A stretch of DNA of 52,019 nt. Source: Acidobacteriota bacterium (GTDB lineage Bacteria; Actinomycetota; Acidimicrobiia; Spongiisociales; UBA5794). The stretch spans positions 1 through 52,019 of the forward strand of contig JADFQA010000023.1 in the NCBI GenBank assembly GCA_022562055.1, given 5' to 3'. The translations under genes were made by a program, and so were the position numbers. The notes under the pieces are model-generated. The model was not told the origin of the DNA, searched no databases, and saw only the letters and a program-made list of their open reading frames with translations. Positions 1-7,311 of this stretch are shown here, piece after piece. Every line of letters starts with the position of its first letter. Position 1 is the stretch's first letter.

Positions 1-1
1 A

Positions 2-1036
2 GAACGCCGTGACATTCCCCGCATGGGGTACCGGTTGTCAACGACGGGGTGGTTGACCAGGTTCTTGGTCATGTCTGGTCGTGAGGCGTCAGGTTTGGTG
101 AAAACCGCCCGCTCGTTGGCCAAAATGGGGTCAGCCAGGGTGAAGGCACTCGGTGGGGAGCTAAGTTCGGGTGCGGTGCGTCAGCTGGCGGTGGCCCGTG
201 ACCGGTACCCGGACGAGTGCTTACGCTCAGAGGATGTCCTGGTTAATGCCGGGGTGACGTTGGCACCACGTGAGTTGCAGCATCTCCTTTCGGTGTGGGG
301 TCAGCAAGTGAACCACGCTGACGCTCTCAAGGACACCTCGGAGCGTGTTGAGCGGCGGGGTTTGTTCTGGTCCCAAACGTTGGGTGGCATGTTTGATATT
401 GCGGGGGTTGCTGATCCGGTGTCTGGTCATGTGATCAACACCGCGTTGTGGTCCCTGATCAACCCGTCACTGTTGGTTGAGTCCGATACCAGGTCGATGC
501 CGCAGCGTCGCCTCGATGCCCTTGTTGATATCAGCCAATACTGGTTAGATCACAGTGATGTGCCGGGGACGTCGGGTGGGTCGAAACCCCATGTCACGGT
601 CACCATTGACTACCAAGCGTTGATCAGCGGGCTCGATTCTGATGGGTTGTTGCCTGAGGTTGATGGCACACCGGTGCACCCTGATCAGGTTCGTCGTATT
701 TGTTGTGATGCGGGGATTGTTCGCATGGTTACCAGCGGTGAGTCTCAAGTGCTCGATGTTGGGCGGCGTACCCGCACGATCCCACCAGGGTTACGCAGGG
801 TCCTGGAGCGACGTGACAGGGGGTGTACGTGGTCGGGGTGTCACGCACCGTTGTCGTGGTGTGACGCACACCATATTGTGCATTGGGCTGATGGTGGTGA
901 AACAGTGTTGGAGAACCTGAGGTTGTTGTGTCGTCGTCATCACCGTGCCATCCACGAGAACGACCCCGAACCCGGCGACCGGCAAACCGTTGGTGCGGTG
1001 GTGGCCCGTAGCGGGTGCGACCCACCAGAACCATAG
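2..1036 (+). CDS. DUF222/13E12-type HNH endonuclease domain protein (5' truncated by window)
   Basis: The frame stays open from the first bases of the window (ERRDIPR precedes the first internal Met at 23), so the true start lies upstream. The N-terminal part resembles the helical DUF222 domain of actinobacterial 13E12-repeat proteins (GYRLSTTGWLTRFLVMSGRE, then a Leu/Arg-rich helix). The last 70 or so residues form an HNH nuclease module: a CTWSGCHAPLSWCDAHHIVHW stretch supplies Cys ligands and the catalytic His pair, followed by ENLRLLCRRHHRAIHE. These proteins occur in many diverged copies in actinobacterial genomes and their role is poorly known. DNA cleavage is inferred from the HNH fold only. 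No inverted repeats or integrase are visible nearby, so I do not call it a mobile element. Confidence 0.85.
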   Translation, partial: ERRDIPRMGYRLSTTGWLTRFLVMSGREASGLVKTARSLAKMGSARVKALGGELSSGAVRQLAVARDRYPDECLRSEDVLVNAGVTLAPRELQHLLSVWGQQVNHADALKDTSERVERRGLFWSQTLGGMFDIAGVADPVSGHVINTALWSLINPSLLVESDTRSMPQRRLDALVDISQYWLDHSDVPGTSGGSKPHVTVTIDYQALISGLDSDGLLPEVDGTPVHPDQVRRICCDAGIVRMVTSGESQVLDVGRRTRTIPPGLRRVLERRDRGCTWSGCHAPLSWCDAHHIVHWADGGETVLENLRLLCRRHHRAIHENDPEPGDRQTVGAVVARSGCDPPEP

Positions 1037-1243
1037 GTTCCTCGACGCTGGGGTGTAGTTGCCAGGTAGACGGCGGGTCGATGGCAGTCACCCGGATGAG
1101 AATGTGGACACATAATTGATACGCCACCGCGGGTGCCGACCGGATGGGGCCGGGTCGACGCGCCCCCGAAATGAAGCGGTCGTGGTTGCAGGCATAAGCC
1201 TCCGCGGTGGAATCGGCAACGGAGGTGTCTCAGGCTGTCGCTG

Positions 1244-1795
1244 CTAGGCGTCGGGAATCCAGGTTTCTAGGGGGACGCCTAGTCCGTGGGCCATTCGGTT
1301 CACGTATGCGAAGTAGCTAGTTACTTCTGCAATGTGGAGAATGTCGACGTCGCTGAACCCGCTGTCACGAAGAGCCCGGACATCGGTCTCGACCAAATCC
1401 GCAGGGTGCAGAGTGAGCTTGACTGCGTACGTCAGCATCGCAAGACGCGGCTCGCTGAGGTCCGACGCCGTCCAGTCAGCCTCGATACTTTTCAGCAGTT
1501 CGTCATCTTTGAGGAGGCGGCGCAGACCGCGCCGGTGGTGGGTTACTCAGTAGTGACACCCGTTTGTCTGGCTGATGACCAGCGCGATCAGTTCGCGCTC
1601 AACCTTGCGCAGCGTCTTTGTGCCAGACATCGCAGAGTTGTACAGGGCGAGGTGCGCATTGAGGCCCTTGGGGTCGAGCGAGTGGATCGCCATGATCTCG
1701 TCAACCCGACCGTAGGCCTTATCGACAACCGCGCCGTGCAACTCGCCGAGTTCGCCATCCCATTCGTCGTCGGGGATCGTCTCTATCCATGCCAC
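1244..1795 (-). CDS. AhpD-like peroxidase-related selenoprotein (CxxU), in-frame TGA read as Sec
   Basis: Two apparent fragments (ending at TGA 1549-1547 and restarting downstream) lie in the same frame, with 36 open codons between them. Read through, they give one 183-residue protein of the AhpD/carboxymuconolactone decarboxylase family, a normal length for peroxidase-related members. The TGA is codon 83, exactly where relatives have the second Cys of the redox motif: NGCHY-U-VTHH, with Cys80. A SECIS-like hairpin follows. I chose GTG 1795 (VAWIETIPDDEW...) because AGAAGGA lies about 8 bases upstream and this matches where the family begins; a longer GTG start exists at 1882. The family carries out thiol-based peroxide or disulfide chemistry; the physiological substrate is unknown. 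The gene is divergent from aconitase X. AhpD-like selenoproteins are known as a class, so decoding here is well supported, but selABCD lie outside the window. Confidence 0.85.
1518..1549 (-). promoter_or_regulatory. Candidate bacterial SECIS element with the UGA codon it recodes
   Basis: The UGA is at 1549-1547. After 18 bases comes the apical loop GGUCU (1528-1524), closed by a perfect 6-bp stem CGGCGC/GCGCCG (1534-1529 with 1523-1518). The E. coli fdhF SECIS, as I recall it, also has 18 bases between UGA and a GGUC(U) loop, and the loop G and U are what SelB contacts. The stem lacks an obvious bulged U on the 5' side, which differs from fdhF. The hairpin lies inside the coding sequence, as bacterial SECIS elements do. 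Confidence 0.8.
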
Positions 1796-1882
1796 TACTT
1801 GTTCCTTCTCTTCACGGTCGGATGGTACTTGTCGCCGAATTTCGGTGCCTGATGTGGTGATAATGACCGCTAAGGTCGACAC

Positions 1883-3151
1883 GTGGACCTTGTACTCACT
1901 GACTCCGACCGGGCAGCGCTAGCCGGTGAATTCGGACCGGGCAGAGCGTTAGCGATGCGGATTGTTACCCGGGTAGCGCATGCGATGGGTGCGGAAAAGC
2001 TGCTCGACATCACCGGTGCTCACATCGATTCGTGTCTTGATCATGGTCAGGCTGGCATCGACTTCGCGCAAGGGCTCACTGAAGGCGGTAGTCGCGTGCG
2101 CGTTCCGACAACGCTCAACGTCGCCTCGCTCGATCTGCTGCATCCTGACTTATACCGGGGTCCGATAGAGACTGCGACCCGAGCACGACGCCTGATGCAG
2201 TACTACGAGGACATGGGATGCCAGCCGACGTGGACATGCGCCCCCTACCAGCTCAGTGTGCGGCCGGTGTTCGGCGCCCATGTTGCCTGGGCCGAGTCGA
2301 ATGCGATCGTGTTCGCGAACTCGGTGCTTGGGGCTCGCACCCATCGGTATGGGGACTTTATCGACATCTGCGCGGCCATCACCGGTCGTGCCCCTGCTGC
2401 GGGTCTTCACCTCGATCAAAACCGTGTCGCCAACGTCATCATCGACGTGAGCGCACTGTCGCAGCGTCTGTTGAACGTCGACGTCTTCTACCAGGTGCTC
2501 GGCCAGCTAATAGGGGGACGAGTCGGGTCGCGGGTGCCTGTGATTGTTGGGTTGCCGCCCGGTGTTAGCGAGGACCGGCTCAAGGCGATCGGAGCGGCAG
2601 CCGCGTCATCGGGATCGGTTGGGATGTTCCACTGCGTCGGTAGCACACCCGAGGCCCCCGATCTGGCAACGGCTGGTGGAGGCAGAATTCCTCCGCAGCG
2701 GATAGTGGTGGATGCCGAGATGATCCGCAACTCCCGCGATGACCTGAGCACGTCGACCAGCACAAAGCTTGGAATTGTTAGCCTCGGAACGCCCCACTAC
2801 TCACTGGCAGAGTTTGAACGCTTGATCGAGCTTCTGGGTGACCGTCGAATCCATCCCTCGGTCGATTTTTATGTCTCGACGGGGCGTGAAGTGCTGGAAG
2901 ACGTGCAACGCAGGGGATGGCTCGATCGGCTTGAGGATGCCGGGGTCCAGCTTGTCACCGACACATGTACCTACGTGACATCCGTCATGGCCGAGCGGAG
3001 TGGCGTCGCCATGACAGACTCTGCAAAATGGGCGTACTACGCCCCGGGGAACATTGGTGTCGAAGTCGTGTTTGGTGCGACCAGCGATTGTGTTGAATCG
3101 GCGATTGCCGGTCGTGTCGTCCGCGACGACTCTGTGTGGGGACAGCGATGA
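1883..3151 (+). CDS. Aconitase X large (catalytic) subunit, DUF521
   Basis: This is a 422-residue AcnX/DUF521 protein. Family signatures are visible: Cys119 in CAPYQLSVRP, then HVAWAESNAIVFANSVLGAR with its conserved acid and Asn residues, AAITGRAP, the second Cys362 in DTCTYVTS, and the KWAYYAPGN loop at about 382-390. AcnX enzymes are [Fe-S] hydro-lyases. Characterised bacterial members include cis-3-hydroxy-L-proline dehydratases and archaeal ones mevalonate-5-phosphate dehydratases, so a dehydratase role is likely but the substrate is open. The GTG start at 1883 has a weak AAGG about seven bases upstream. It overlaps the small subunit by four bases (ATGA) and is divergent from the AhpD-like selenoprotein gene with an 87-base gap. 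Confidence 0.9.
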   Translation: MDLVLTDSDRAALAGEFGPGRALAMRIVTRVAHAMGAEKLLDITGAHIDSCLDHGQAGIDFAQGLTEGGSRVRVPTTLNVASLDLLHPDLYRGPIETATRARRLMQYYEDMGCQPTWTCAPYQLSVRPVFGAHVAWAESNAIVFANSVLGARTHRYGDFIDICAAITGRAPAAGLHLDQNRVANVIIDVSALSQRLLNVDVFYQVLGQLIGGRVGSRVPVIVGLPPGVSEDRLKAIGAAAASSGSVGMFHCVGSTPEAPDLATAGGGRIPPQRIVVDAEMIRNSRDDLSTSTSTKLGIVSLGTPHYSLAEFERLIELLGDRRIHPSVDFYVSTGREVLEDVQRRGWLDRLEDAGVQLVTDTCTYVTSVMAERSGVAMTDSAKWAYYAPGNIGVEVVFGATSDCVESAIAGRVVRDDSVWGQR

Positions 3152-3582
3152 CTCCGTCTCGATCGTCAATCCCGGGTCGGTCGTTGTCGCCGGGAACCGC
3201 GGAAGGAATCGTGCTCAGGCTTGACGAACCGCTGAGTTTTTGGGGCGGGCTTGATGCAGAGACAGGCGAGATCGTCGACCGACGACATCCTCAGGTCGGC
3301 GTCAACGTTACGGGGACCATTCTCGTGATGGAGCGCGGACGGGGATCAAGCTCAGGCTCATCGGTTTTCGCTGAGGCGATCAGAAACGGAACCGCTCCCT
3401 CTGCGATCGTGATGGCTGAACTGGATGAGATTGTCGCCCTCGGCGCGATAGTGGCCGACGAGATCTACGGAATCAAGGTCCCTGTAGTTGTAGTCAGTCC
3501 GAGCGATCACAGTCTGCTGATCGACGGCAGTGCGATTCGAGTCTCGGCATCCGTTGACACTGCCACGGTTCACGCACCGTGA
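3148..3582 (+). CDS. Aconitase X small (swivel) subunit, DUF126
   Basis: The 144-residue protein matches the DUF126 swivelling domain that completes the AcnX active site: an opening GRSLSPGTAEGIVLRLDEPLS strand region, a Gly/Ser-rich GRGSSSGSSVFAEAIRNGTAPSAIV segment, and a C-terminal IDGSAIRVSA. Split large/small subunits are common in bacteria and archaea. I place the start at ATG 3148, which overlaps the large-subunit stop as ATGA and implies translational coupling. A GTG at 3136 would add four residues. It must act with the preceding gene product, so it is a dehydratase subunit rather than an independent enzyme. Confidence 0.88.
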   Translation: MTPSRSSIPGRSLSPGTAEGIVLRLDEPLSFWGGLDAETGEIVDRRHPQVGVNVTGTILVMERGRGSSSGSSVFAEAIRNGTAPSAIVMAELDEIVALGAIVADEIYGIKVPVVVVSPSDHSLLIDGSAIRVSASVDTATVHAP

Positions 3583-3660
3583 TGGTCGAAGTGAGGAAGC
3601 ATGAGCTGTACCGTTCGTGGACGGTTTAGACGTTGAATTGTGATGCCGCCAGCGGCGAAA

Positions 3661-4356
3661 TCACACCTCGGTCACGCAGTCTTCGCCGAGAGCCGTGTGT
3701 GGGGTAACTGATGCGGAGGTTTTCATGTTGACCGCATCCATCAACCCGTTGACGATGCCCTCATCGAGCCTGCACACAAACTTTGGGTGGTTGATCGCGG
3801 TCATGCCGAACGGACACAGGCTCGTGATCAGCTTGTTCCCATCCACCACAGTGGTGTGGAACCCGGCGCCCATCATCGCCTTCGCCACGGCCTCGACAGC
3901 ACCCTGGTAGCCGATGTCGCTGGGGAGTCCGACCTCTAGGGCGAGCTGAGCTCCGTATTCGCGGCCGACCTCTTCAGCAGCCTTCGCCGCGGTCTCGGGT
4001 GCCACCCGTTCAAGGACCTGAGCAAGCAATTCGGAGAGAAGCTCGTAACGACGGCCAGGGAACTGCACCTGTACTTGTTTCTGAGTCGCCTCGTAGTACT
4101 TGGCCGGGCGTCCAGCTCCAGGTTCGGAACGTCCGTCGGGTCGTTTGCGCGTCACCTGGAGGTAGCCACCGGTAACGAGCCGGTCGAGGTGATGGCGTGC
4201 CACGTTGGGGTGGATGTCAAACAGTTCGGAGGTCTCGCTTGCAGTCACCGGGTCCGCGGCTTCGCGGATTGAGATGTAGATTCCGCGCCGGGTGGCATCG
4301 CCAAGCGATCCAGTCAATTCACTGATCTCTTTGTCAAAAACATCAGCGTTCAACAT
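3661..4356 (-). CDS. sufR: SufR-like Fe-S-sensing ArsR/MarR-type transcription regulator
   Basis: This 231-residue protein has an N-terminal winged helix-turn-helix (ATRRGIYISIREAADPVTASETSELFDIHPNVARHHLDRLV, with a GRPAKYYE wing) and a C-terminal domain with three cysteines: Cys181 (CPFGM), Cys195 (HPKFVC) and Cys227. Their spacing of 14 and 32 resembles the three Fe-S ligands of SufR, which represses suf genes when its cluster is intact. The ATG at 4356 is preceded by GGAGG. The gene is divergent from the Mrp Fe-S carrier, which fits control of Fe-S assembly. No suf operon lies next to it here, so the symbol rests on domain pattern. Confidence 0.72.
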   Translation of the reverse strand: MLNADVFDKEISELTGSLGDATRRGIYISIREAADPVTASETSELFDIHPNVARHHLDRLVTGGYLQVTRKRPDGRSEPGAGRPAKYYEATQKQVQVQFPGRRYELLSELLAQVLERVAPETAAKAAEEVGREYGAQLALEVGLPSDIGYQGAVEAVAKAMMGAGFHTTVVDGNKLITSLCPFGMTAINHPKFVCRLDEGIVNGLMDAVNMKTSASVTPHTALGEDCVTEV

Positions 4357-4388
4357 CGTGCACCTCCTTCGGGATCTCAGGGTAGCAA

Positions 4389-4410
4389 CGTTCACTATTC
4401 TATTCACTAC
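4389..4410. promoter_or_regulatory. Candidate SufR-type operator in the sufR/mrp divergent region
   Basis: The 65-77 base spacer between the two divergent starts contains a direct repeat TTCACTA (4391-4397 and 4402-4408) with an 11-base period, about one helix turn. It lies inside a wider weak inverted repeat, GGTAG (4381) with CTACC (4407). The position between the two genes suits a regulator that controls itself and mrp. Only the pattern supports this. Confidence 0.35.
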
Positions 4411-4433
4411 CGAGATAGGAGATGGAGGATGGC

Positions 4434-5549
4434 GTGGTCGATACCGAAGCGGTGAAGTCCGCTGTAGGCAGAGTTCAAGATCCCGAGATACACCACTCTC
4501 TCGATGCTCTAAAGATGATCCGATCGGTTGACGTGACAACCGGCGGTGATGTTCGGGTCACTGTTGCTCTCACGGGTTCTGGGTATGCAATGGAAGCTGA
4601 GCTCACGGCCGCGATCACAGGCGCGACCGCATCAGTTGAAGGTGTTGGAAAAGTCACGGTTAGCTTTGAATTCATGACCGACGCCGAACGTGCCGAGGTT
4701 GTCGCGCTCGTACGCGGTGGTTCCGCGTCTGAGACTCCGAGCGTCCGAGAGATCCCCTTTGCGAAGGCTGGCAACCGGACTCGGATTATCACCATCTCGT
4801 CCGGAAAAGGTGGTGTCGGAAAAAGTTCTGTCACAGCAAACCTTGCTGTTGCACTGTCCAAGCTTGGCAAGCGAGTCGGGATCATCGACGCTGATGTTTG
4901 GGGTTTCTCCATTCCGAAGATGCTCGGCATCGACCGGGCGCCCAACGTTGTAGACGACCTTCTTGTGCCCCCATCGGCGTATGGCGTTGCGGTCATGTCA
5001 ATGGACTATTTCGTCCCCGCCGACCAAGCCGTTATTTGGCGGGGGCCGATGCTGCACAAGGCAATGGAGCAGTTCTTGATGGATGTCGTGTGGGGGGACC
5101 CCGACTATCTGTTGATCGATCTGCCTCCGGGTACCGGCGATATCTCGATTTCTCTGTCGCAATTCTTGCCGCGTGCGACGGCGATCATCGTGACCACTCC
5201 GCAGGTCACCGCACAGCGTGTTGCAAAACGTGCGGGTCTCATGGCCAACAAAGTAAACCAAGAGATCATCGGCATCGTCGAGAACATGTCGTGGTTCATC
5301 GGTAATGACGGCGAGCGTTACGAGATCTTCGGCTCTGGAGGAGGAGAGGCGCTGGCGAAGGAGTTGGACGTACCGCTGCTCGCCAAGGTGCCGCTCGTAC
5401 TGGAAATGCGAATCGGCGCGGACGAAGGTAAGCCGGTGATGGTGGTCGATCCGGACGGCGAGGCCGCTGCGGCATTTGTGGCGCTTGCGAAAGAAGTCGA
5501 AGCTCGCCAGCCGCGGCTACGCTCGCATCCAGAACTGGTTATTTCGTAG
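4434..5549 (+). CDS. Mrp/ApbC-family Fe-S cluster carrier ATPase with N-terminal DUF59 domain
   Basis: The N-terminal 80 or so residues are a DUF59/MIP18 domain (VQDPEIHHSLDALKMIRSV). The rest is an Mrp/NBP35 ATPase with a deviant Walker A, SSGKGGVGKSSVTANLA (about 121-137), followed by GIIDADVWGFSIPKMLG, the switch region LIDLPPGTGDI and IVENMSW. The family transfers [4Fe-4S] clusters to apoproteins in the cytoplasm. The CxxC of many members is not obvious. GTG 4434 is preferred because GGAGG (4424-4428) lies five bases upstream; ATG 4422 in the same frame is the alternative. It is divergent from a SufR-like regulator and upstream of DUF3107. Confidence 0.9.
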   Translation: MVDTEAVKSAVGRVQDPEIHHSLDALKMIRSVDVTTGGDVRVTVALTGSGYAMEAELTAAITGATASVEGVGKVTVSFEFMTDAERAEVVALVRGGSASETPSVREIPFAKAGNRTRIITISSGKGGVGKSSVTANLAVALSKLGKRVGIIDADVWGFSIPKMLGIDRAPNVVDDLLVPPSAYGVAVMSMDYFVPADQAVIWRGPMLHKAMEQFLMDVVWGDPDYLLIDLPPGTGDISISLSQFLPRATAIIVTTPQVTAQRVAKRAGLMANKVNQEIIGIVENMSWFIGNDGERYEIFGSGGGEALAKELDVPLLAKVPLVLEMRIGADEGKPVMVVDPDGEAAAAFVALAKEVEARQPRLRSHPELVIS

Positions 5550-5597
5550 CGCTACCGCACTACCATTTCTCGTTGAAATACCACGGAGGCACAGACA

Positions 5598-5831
5598 ATG
5601 GCTGATACGACCAAGATCCGCATAGGGATTGCTTCCGCCCGCGAACTCGAAGTCGAGGTTGCTGACGCCGACGCCGTCGTCAAACAGTTGGAACAGGCAA
5701 TGGAGGCCGGTGAAGGTGTCGTCTGGGTTGAGGACACAACAGGACACAAACACGCCATCTCGGGCTCTTCGATCGCTTTCTTGGAAATTCGTTCGGAGAA
5801 GACCTCCGGTGGAGTCGGGTTCGGCAGCTGA
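5598..5831 (+). CDS. DUF3107 family protein
   Basis: This 77-residue acidic protein (IRIGIASARELEVEVADADA, then a short helix and WVEDTTGHKHAISGSSIAFLEI) matches DUF3107, a family largely restricted to Actinobacteria. Its function is unknown. The ATG has GGAGG about eight bases upstream. The gap of 48 bases after mrp suggests possible cotranscription. Confidence 0.85.
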   Translation: MADTTKIRIGIASARELEVEVADADAVVKQLEQAMEAGEGVVWVEDTTGHKHAISGSSIAFLEIRSEKTSGGVGFGS

Positions 5832-5864
5832 AGCCACCCGGTGGTTCACCATGTCAAACGGGTG

Positions 5865-6203
5865 TTAGTGGCCGCCCGTCGCCTTGGCCAACGTGCGTTG
5901 GGTTTTGGTGAGGCCGCCGAGCATCGTGTGATAGTGCGGCAGTCGGCTTGGCGCGCAGCATCCCACTTGGAGCCATCCGATCTGTGCGCCAGCGTCTGCG
6001 AGACGAGCCAGAGCCTCGCCTGACGCGTGATCCTCACGCCCGACCCGTTCGAGTTCAGCTCGGGCCGCGTCCAAGGTATCGGCGAGGGCTTTCATCCGCG
6101 GACTCCTCTCGGGCCTGCAGCACTTCGATTCGAGATTCGCCAGTGCCGCCTCGACTTCTTTAAGAGCCTCGAAGGCGGGTTTGAGTGTGATGTTCGTCGT
6201 CAT
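5865..6203 (-). CDS. Small hypothetical protein with predicted helical N-terminus
   Basis: The frame encodes 112 residues. The N-terminal two thirds are Ala/Glu/Leu-rich and look like one or two long helices (AFEALKEVEAALANLE, ADTLDAARAELERVG). The C-terminal part, RLADAGAQIGWLQVGCCAPSRLPHY, has a vicinal Cys pair and looks conserved-protein-like rather than random. No function is assigned. It converges with DUF3107, with 33 bases between the stops. The start codon ATG 6203 has only a weak ribosome site. Codon use looks coding, but the call is tentative. Confidence 0.55.
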   Translation of the reverse strand: MTTNITLKPAFEALKEVEAALANLESKCCRPERSPRMKALADTLDAARAELERVGREDHASGEALARLADAGAQIGWLQVGCCAPSRLPHYHTMLGGLTKTQRTLAKATGGH

Positions 6204-6322
6204 AGGACACCATGCTTCAAATCCTGGTATCGCCCGGCGGCGGAATGTCGACGTGTCTGTCGGCAGAGTTTCGTGGTGGTGGGCGTCTGTCAGGCTGGCC
6301 GATGGTGGGGATAGCCGTGTGA

Positions 6323-6369
6323 GTAACGCGTAGAGGGTCCCGTCGACGACGGGACCCTCTACGCGTTAC
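6323..6369. terminator. Perfect 22-bp inverted repeat (3-base loop), likely bidirectional terminator
   Basis: Bases 6323-6344 and 6348-6369 are exact reverse complements, separated by GAC. The hairpin lies 14 bases beyond the whiB stop on its transcript side and about 120 bases upstream of the leftward hypothetical gene. It has no clear T-run on either side, so if it terminates transcription it is an L-shaped or Rho-assisted type. Its length and perfection are unusual for a plain terminator. Confidence 0.6.
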
Positions 6370-6383
6370 ATCTAGATTGGCTT

Positions 6384-6656
6384 CTAGCTGGCCTGGCGTG
6401 CGCGGCGCCTCTCGGCTAGCCAACGCTTGCGCAAGCGACGACGTTCGTCCTCAGCGTATGCGCCCCACACTCCCGCTTCTTGGTTTGCCTCGAGCGCATA
6501 CTGGAGGCAGGCGGCCTCGACAGAGCAGCTTTCGCAGATCGCCTTGGCGCGCTCGATTTGGCCAACTGCTGGTCCGGTTGTGCCGACGGGAAAGAAGATG
6601 TCGGTATCCGAGTCACGGCAGGCGGCGAGTTCGCGCCAATCGGTCAATGTCAACAT
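6384..6656 (-). CDS. WhiB-family Fe-S transcription factor
   Basis: This 90-residue Wbl protein has the four cluster cysteines Cys13, Cys41, Cys44 and Cys50 in C-x27-C-x2-C-x5-C arrangement, the GVWGA turn (62-66, usually GVWGG) and a basic C-terminal tail (RRRLRKRWLAERRRARQAS) for DNA contact. Wbl proteins bind a [4Fe-4S] cluster and usually act with the main sigma factor. ATG 6656 is the natural start, with AAGGAG upstream; a longer frame to 6758 would read through the palindromic control region. The short length and C-terminal tail resemble WhiB1/WhiB2-type proteins, but I do not assign a paralogue. Confidence 0.92.
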   Translation of the reverse strand: MLTLTDWRELAACRDSDTDIFFPVGTTGPAVGQIERAKAICESCSVEAACLQYALEANQEAGVWGAYAEDERRRLRKRWLAERRRARQAS

Positions 6657-6679
6657 GGGGGGATCTACTCCTTGTGGGA

Positions 6680-6707
6680 CCTTGTGAAAGTGAACACTTT
6701 CACAAGG
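6680..6707. promoter_or_regulatory. 28-bp palindrome in the whiB leader, candidate CRP-type operator
   Basis: CCTTGTGAAAGTG (6680-6692) and CACTTTCACAAGG (6695-6707) are exact inverted arms around AA. Within it, AGTGA-N6-TCACA (6689-6704) is one mismatch from the CRP consensus TGTGA-N6-TCACA. It lies 24 bases upstream of the whiB start codon. In mycobacteria, whiB1 is known to be CRP-controlled, which makes this reading plausible. Confidence 0.55.
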
Positions 6708-6855
6708 TAGGTGCGTTTTGCTTAGAACGGGTTTTCGGTGTACTGCAAGTGTACGCAAGTTAGTCGGCCGCGCGCAAGTGATATTTCGAGTTTTTCTTTT
6801 CGCACGGTTTCGGGCGGGCAGCGTGTATTCTTGCTGCCCTCACGGAGGTACAGCG

Positions 6856-7311
6856 ATGAGCATCAGCGCAGAAATGACAGCAGAACTCAAGGATGCCATG
6901 AGGGCAAAGGACAAACAACGTCTTGCGGCGCTGCGCGCAGTGCAGACTGAAGCTACCACCGCGAAGGCAGCTCCAGGTTTTGATGGCGATGACGGCGACG
7001 AATTTTACTTGGCGATCATCTCCGCATTCGTAAAGCGGGCAGTCAAGTCGAAGAAGGAGTTCGAGGCTGCGGGGGAACGCGGGGCCGATCACGCGGCGGC
7101 ACTTGGTTATGAAGTTGAGTACCTGTCGAGGTGGCTGCCAGACACGGCTGACGCTGAAGCCGAGATCCGGTCGCTTGTTGACGCTGCCGTTGCAGAGTTC
7201 GGGAAGGACCCAAAGCTGACAGGCCGAATCATTGGGCAAGTCATGAAGGCAGGGGAGGGACTCGATGGGGGGCTTGTTGCTGAGTTGGTGAAACAGGCAC
7301 TTCAGGACTGA
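6856..7311 (+). CDS. GatB/YqeY domain-containing protein
   Basis: This 151-residue YqeY-type protein has the family's opening helices (AEMTAELKDAMRAKDKQRLAALRAV), a central FVKRAVKSKKEFEAAGERGAD region and a C-terminal GKDPKLTGRIIGQVMKAGEGLDGGLVAELVKQAL resembling the tRNA-contacting tail domain of GatB. Its exact role is unclear. ATG 6856 has GGAGG (6844-6848) upstream. It is divergent from whiB across about 200 bases that include the whiB palindrome. Confidence 0.9.
   Translation: MSISAEMTAELKDAMRAKDKQRLAALRAVQTEATTAKAAPGFDGDDGDEFYLAIISAFVKRAVKSKKEFEAAGERGADHAAALGYEVEYLSRWLPDTADAEAEIRSLVDAAVAEFGKDPKLTGRIIGQVMKAGEGLDGGLVAELVKQALQD

Noticed and set aside
2-1036. DUF222/HNH gene as an insertion sequence or intein
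   Set aside because: No transposase, terminal repeats or target duplication were seen. These genes are widespread chromosomal families in Actinobacteria.
1286-1852. 188-codon rightward frame over the AhpD-like gene
   Set aside because: It is antisense to a recognised family and its translation has no family resemblance, so it is a shadow frame.
1244-1882. Two-fragment AhpD-like pseudogene
   Set aside because: The fragments share one frame with a single TGA at the redox position and a SECIS-like hairpin. No frameshift or second stop occurs, and the rest of the protein is intact.
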